NCBI GenBank assembly: GCA_036703275.1
Contig: DATNPK010000011.1
Location: 1-64,000 of the forward strand
DNA: 64,000 bases
Source: Coleofasciculaceae cyanobacterium
GTDB lineage: Bacteria > Cyanobacteriota > Cyanobacteriia > Cyanobacteriales > Xenococcaceae
Direction of reading: 5' to 3'
Shown here in pieces: positions 63,816 to 64,000 of this stretch. How positions within the stretch are numbered: the first letter of the stretch is position 1; every line of letters begins with the position of its first letter. Made by a program: the position numbers and the translations under genes. The notes beneath the pieces were generated by a model. The model had not been told where the DNA came from, made no database searches, and was given only the letters and a program-made list of their open reading frames with translations.

Positions 63816-64000
63816 ATGTTAAATGTAAAGTCAGCTTTTTTTCTAATTAGTTTATTGATCGTTTTGACGATCGGACAAACCAATTTACTGAGTAAGAACA
63901 ATACCGAGATTCTTTGGGATAATTACGGCGTGCCTCATGTTTATGGGATTGATAATCAAAGTACCTTTCAAGCCTTCGGTTGGGCGCAAATGCACAGCCA
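63816..64000 (+). CDS. Penicillin acylase-family Ntn hydrolase, 5' part
   Basis: ATG at 63816 opens a frame that runs off the right edge after 61 codons. Residues 1-25 are a signal peptide ([20 protein letters not shown]), so the enzyme is exported. Then comes [33 protein letters not shown], the unmistakable N-terminus of penicillin/AHL acylases (alpha-chain, E-I-x-W-D-x-x-G-V-P-H). The catalytic N-terminal Ser of the beta chain lies outside the window. These periplasmic enzymes hydrolyse acyl amides. PvdQ, a family member, removes the fatty acid from the pyoverdine precursor. Here the cluster begins with a fatty acid ligase, so a similar late de-acylation is a good hypothesis. Confidence 0.85.
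   Translation, partial: MLNVKSAFFLISLLIVLTIGQTNLLSKNNTEILWDNYGVPHVYGIDNQSTFQAFGWAQMHS

Noticed and set aside
1-64000. CRISPR arrays, phage genes or conjugative functions
   Set aside because: No regularly spaced repeats with unique spacers and no structural phage, integrase or relaxase genes were seen. The repeats present are palindromic filler types.

Overview
The window is from a cyanobacterium. The HIP1 octamer GCGATCGC occurs throughout, in genes and between them. Several genes belong to families that are typical of or confined to cyanobacteria: COP23, a DUF3120-like membrane protein, an Rre1/Ycf29-type response regulator and a two-PRC-barrel protein. The DNA is AT-rich and has many short palindromic repeats. 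The sequence does not fix the genus.

Positions 1-7740 are a loosely packed accessory region. It starts with the 5' part of a secreted-polysaccharide lyase-like gene and a divergent GH29 alpha-L-fucosidase. It then holds many broken genes: an Hsp20 fragment, a QN-repeat secreted protein with a stop in its signal peptide, an ISKra4 relic and an IS1-family relic with both terminal inverted repeats. There is also a striking tract of 194 bases without a single A. A COP23 gene with a trypsin-like protease forms one intact pair.

Positions 7767-22477 are ordinary chromosomal genes, mostly on the minus strand. They include an ABC exporter, an ABC permease, phnM with a 2H phosphoesterase, a GNAT, the PRC-barrel protein, ribokinase, purB, tRNA-Thr(UGU), the response regulator and a nitroreductase.

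Positions 23083-64000 (running off the right edge) are a single co-directional biosynthetic cluster of about 41 kb. The order is FAAL-ACP-C-A-PCP, then KS-AT-KR-ACP, a luciferase-like monooxygenase, a glycosyltransferase, C-A(Ser)-PCP-C, a SyrP-like Asp beta-hydroxylase, I-A(Asp)-PCP-E, C-A(Orn-like)-PCP, C-A(Gln)-PCP-E and C-A(Thr)-PCP-reductase. These are followed by a class III aminotransferase, a JmjC/cupin_8 dioxygenase, a siderophore-type binding protein, an EntS-like MFS exporter and the start of a penicillin-acylase family gene. Reading the adenylation pockets by eye, the predicted product is an acylated linear peptide: acyl - basic residue extended by one ketoreduced malonate - Ser - D-beta-hydroxy-Asp - Orn-like - D-Gln - Thr-derived aldehyde or amine. 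It may also be oxygenated and glycosylated. Together with the iron-type transport genes, this fits a beta-hydroxyaspartate lipopeptide siderophore. That class (the cyanochelins) is already known from cyanobacteria, so what may be new is this particular assembly line: the split C/interface-domain architecture, the reductase-plus-aminotransferase ending and the terminal acylase.
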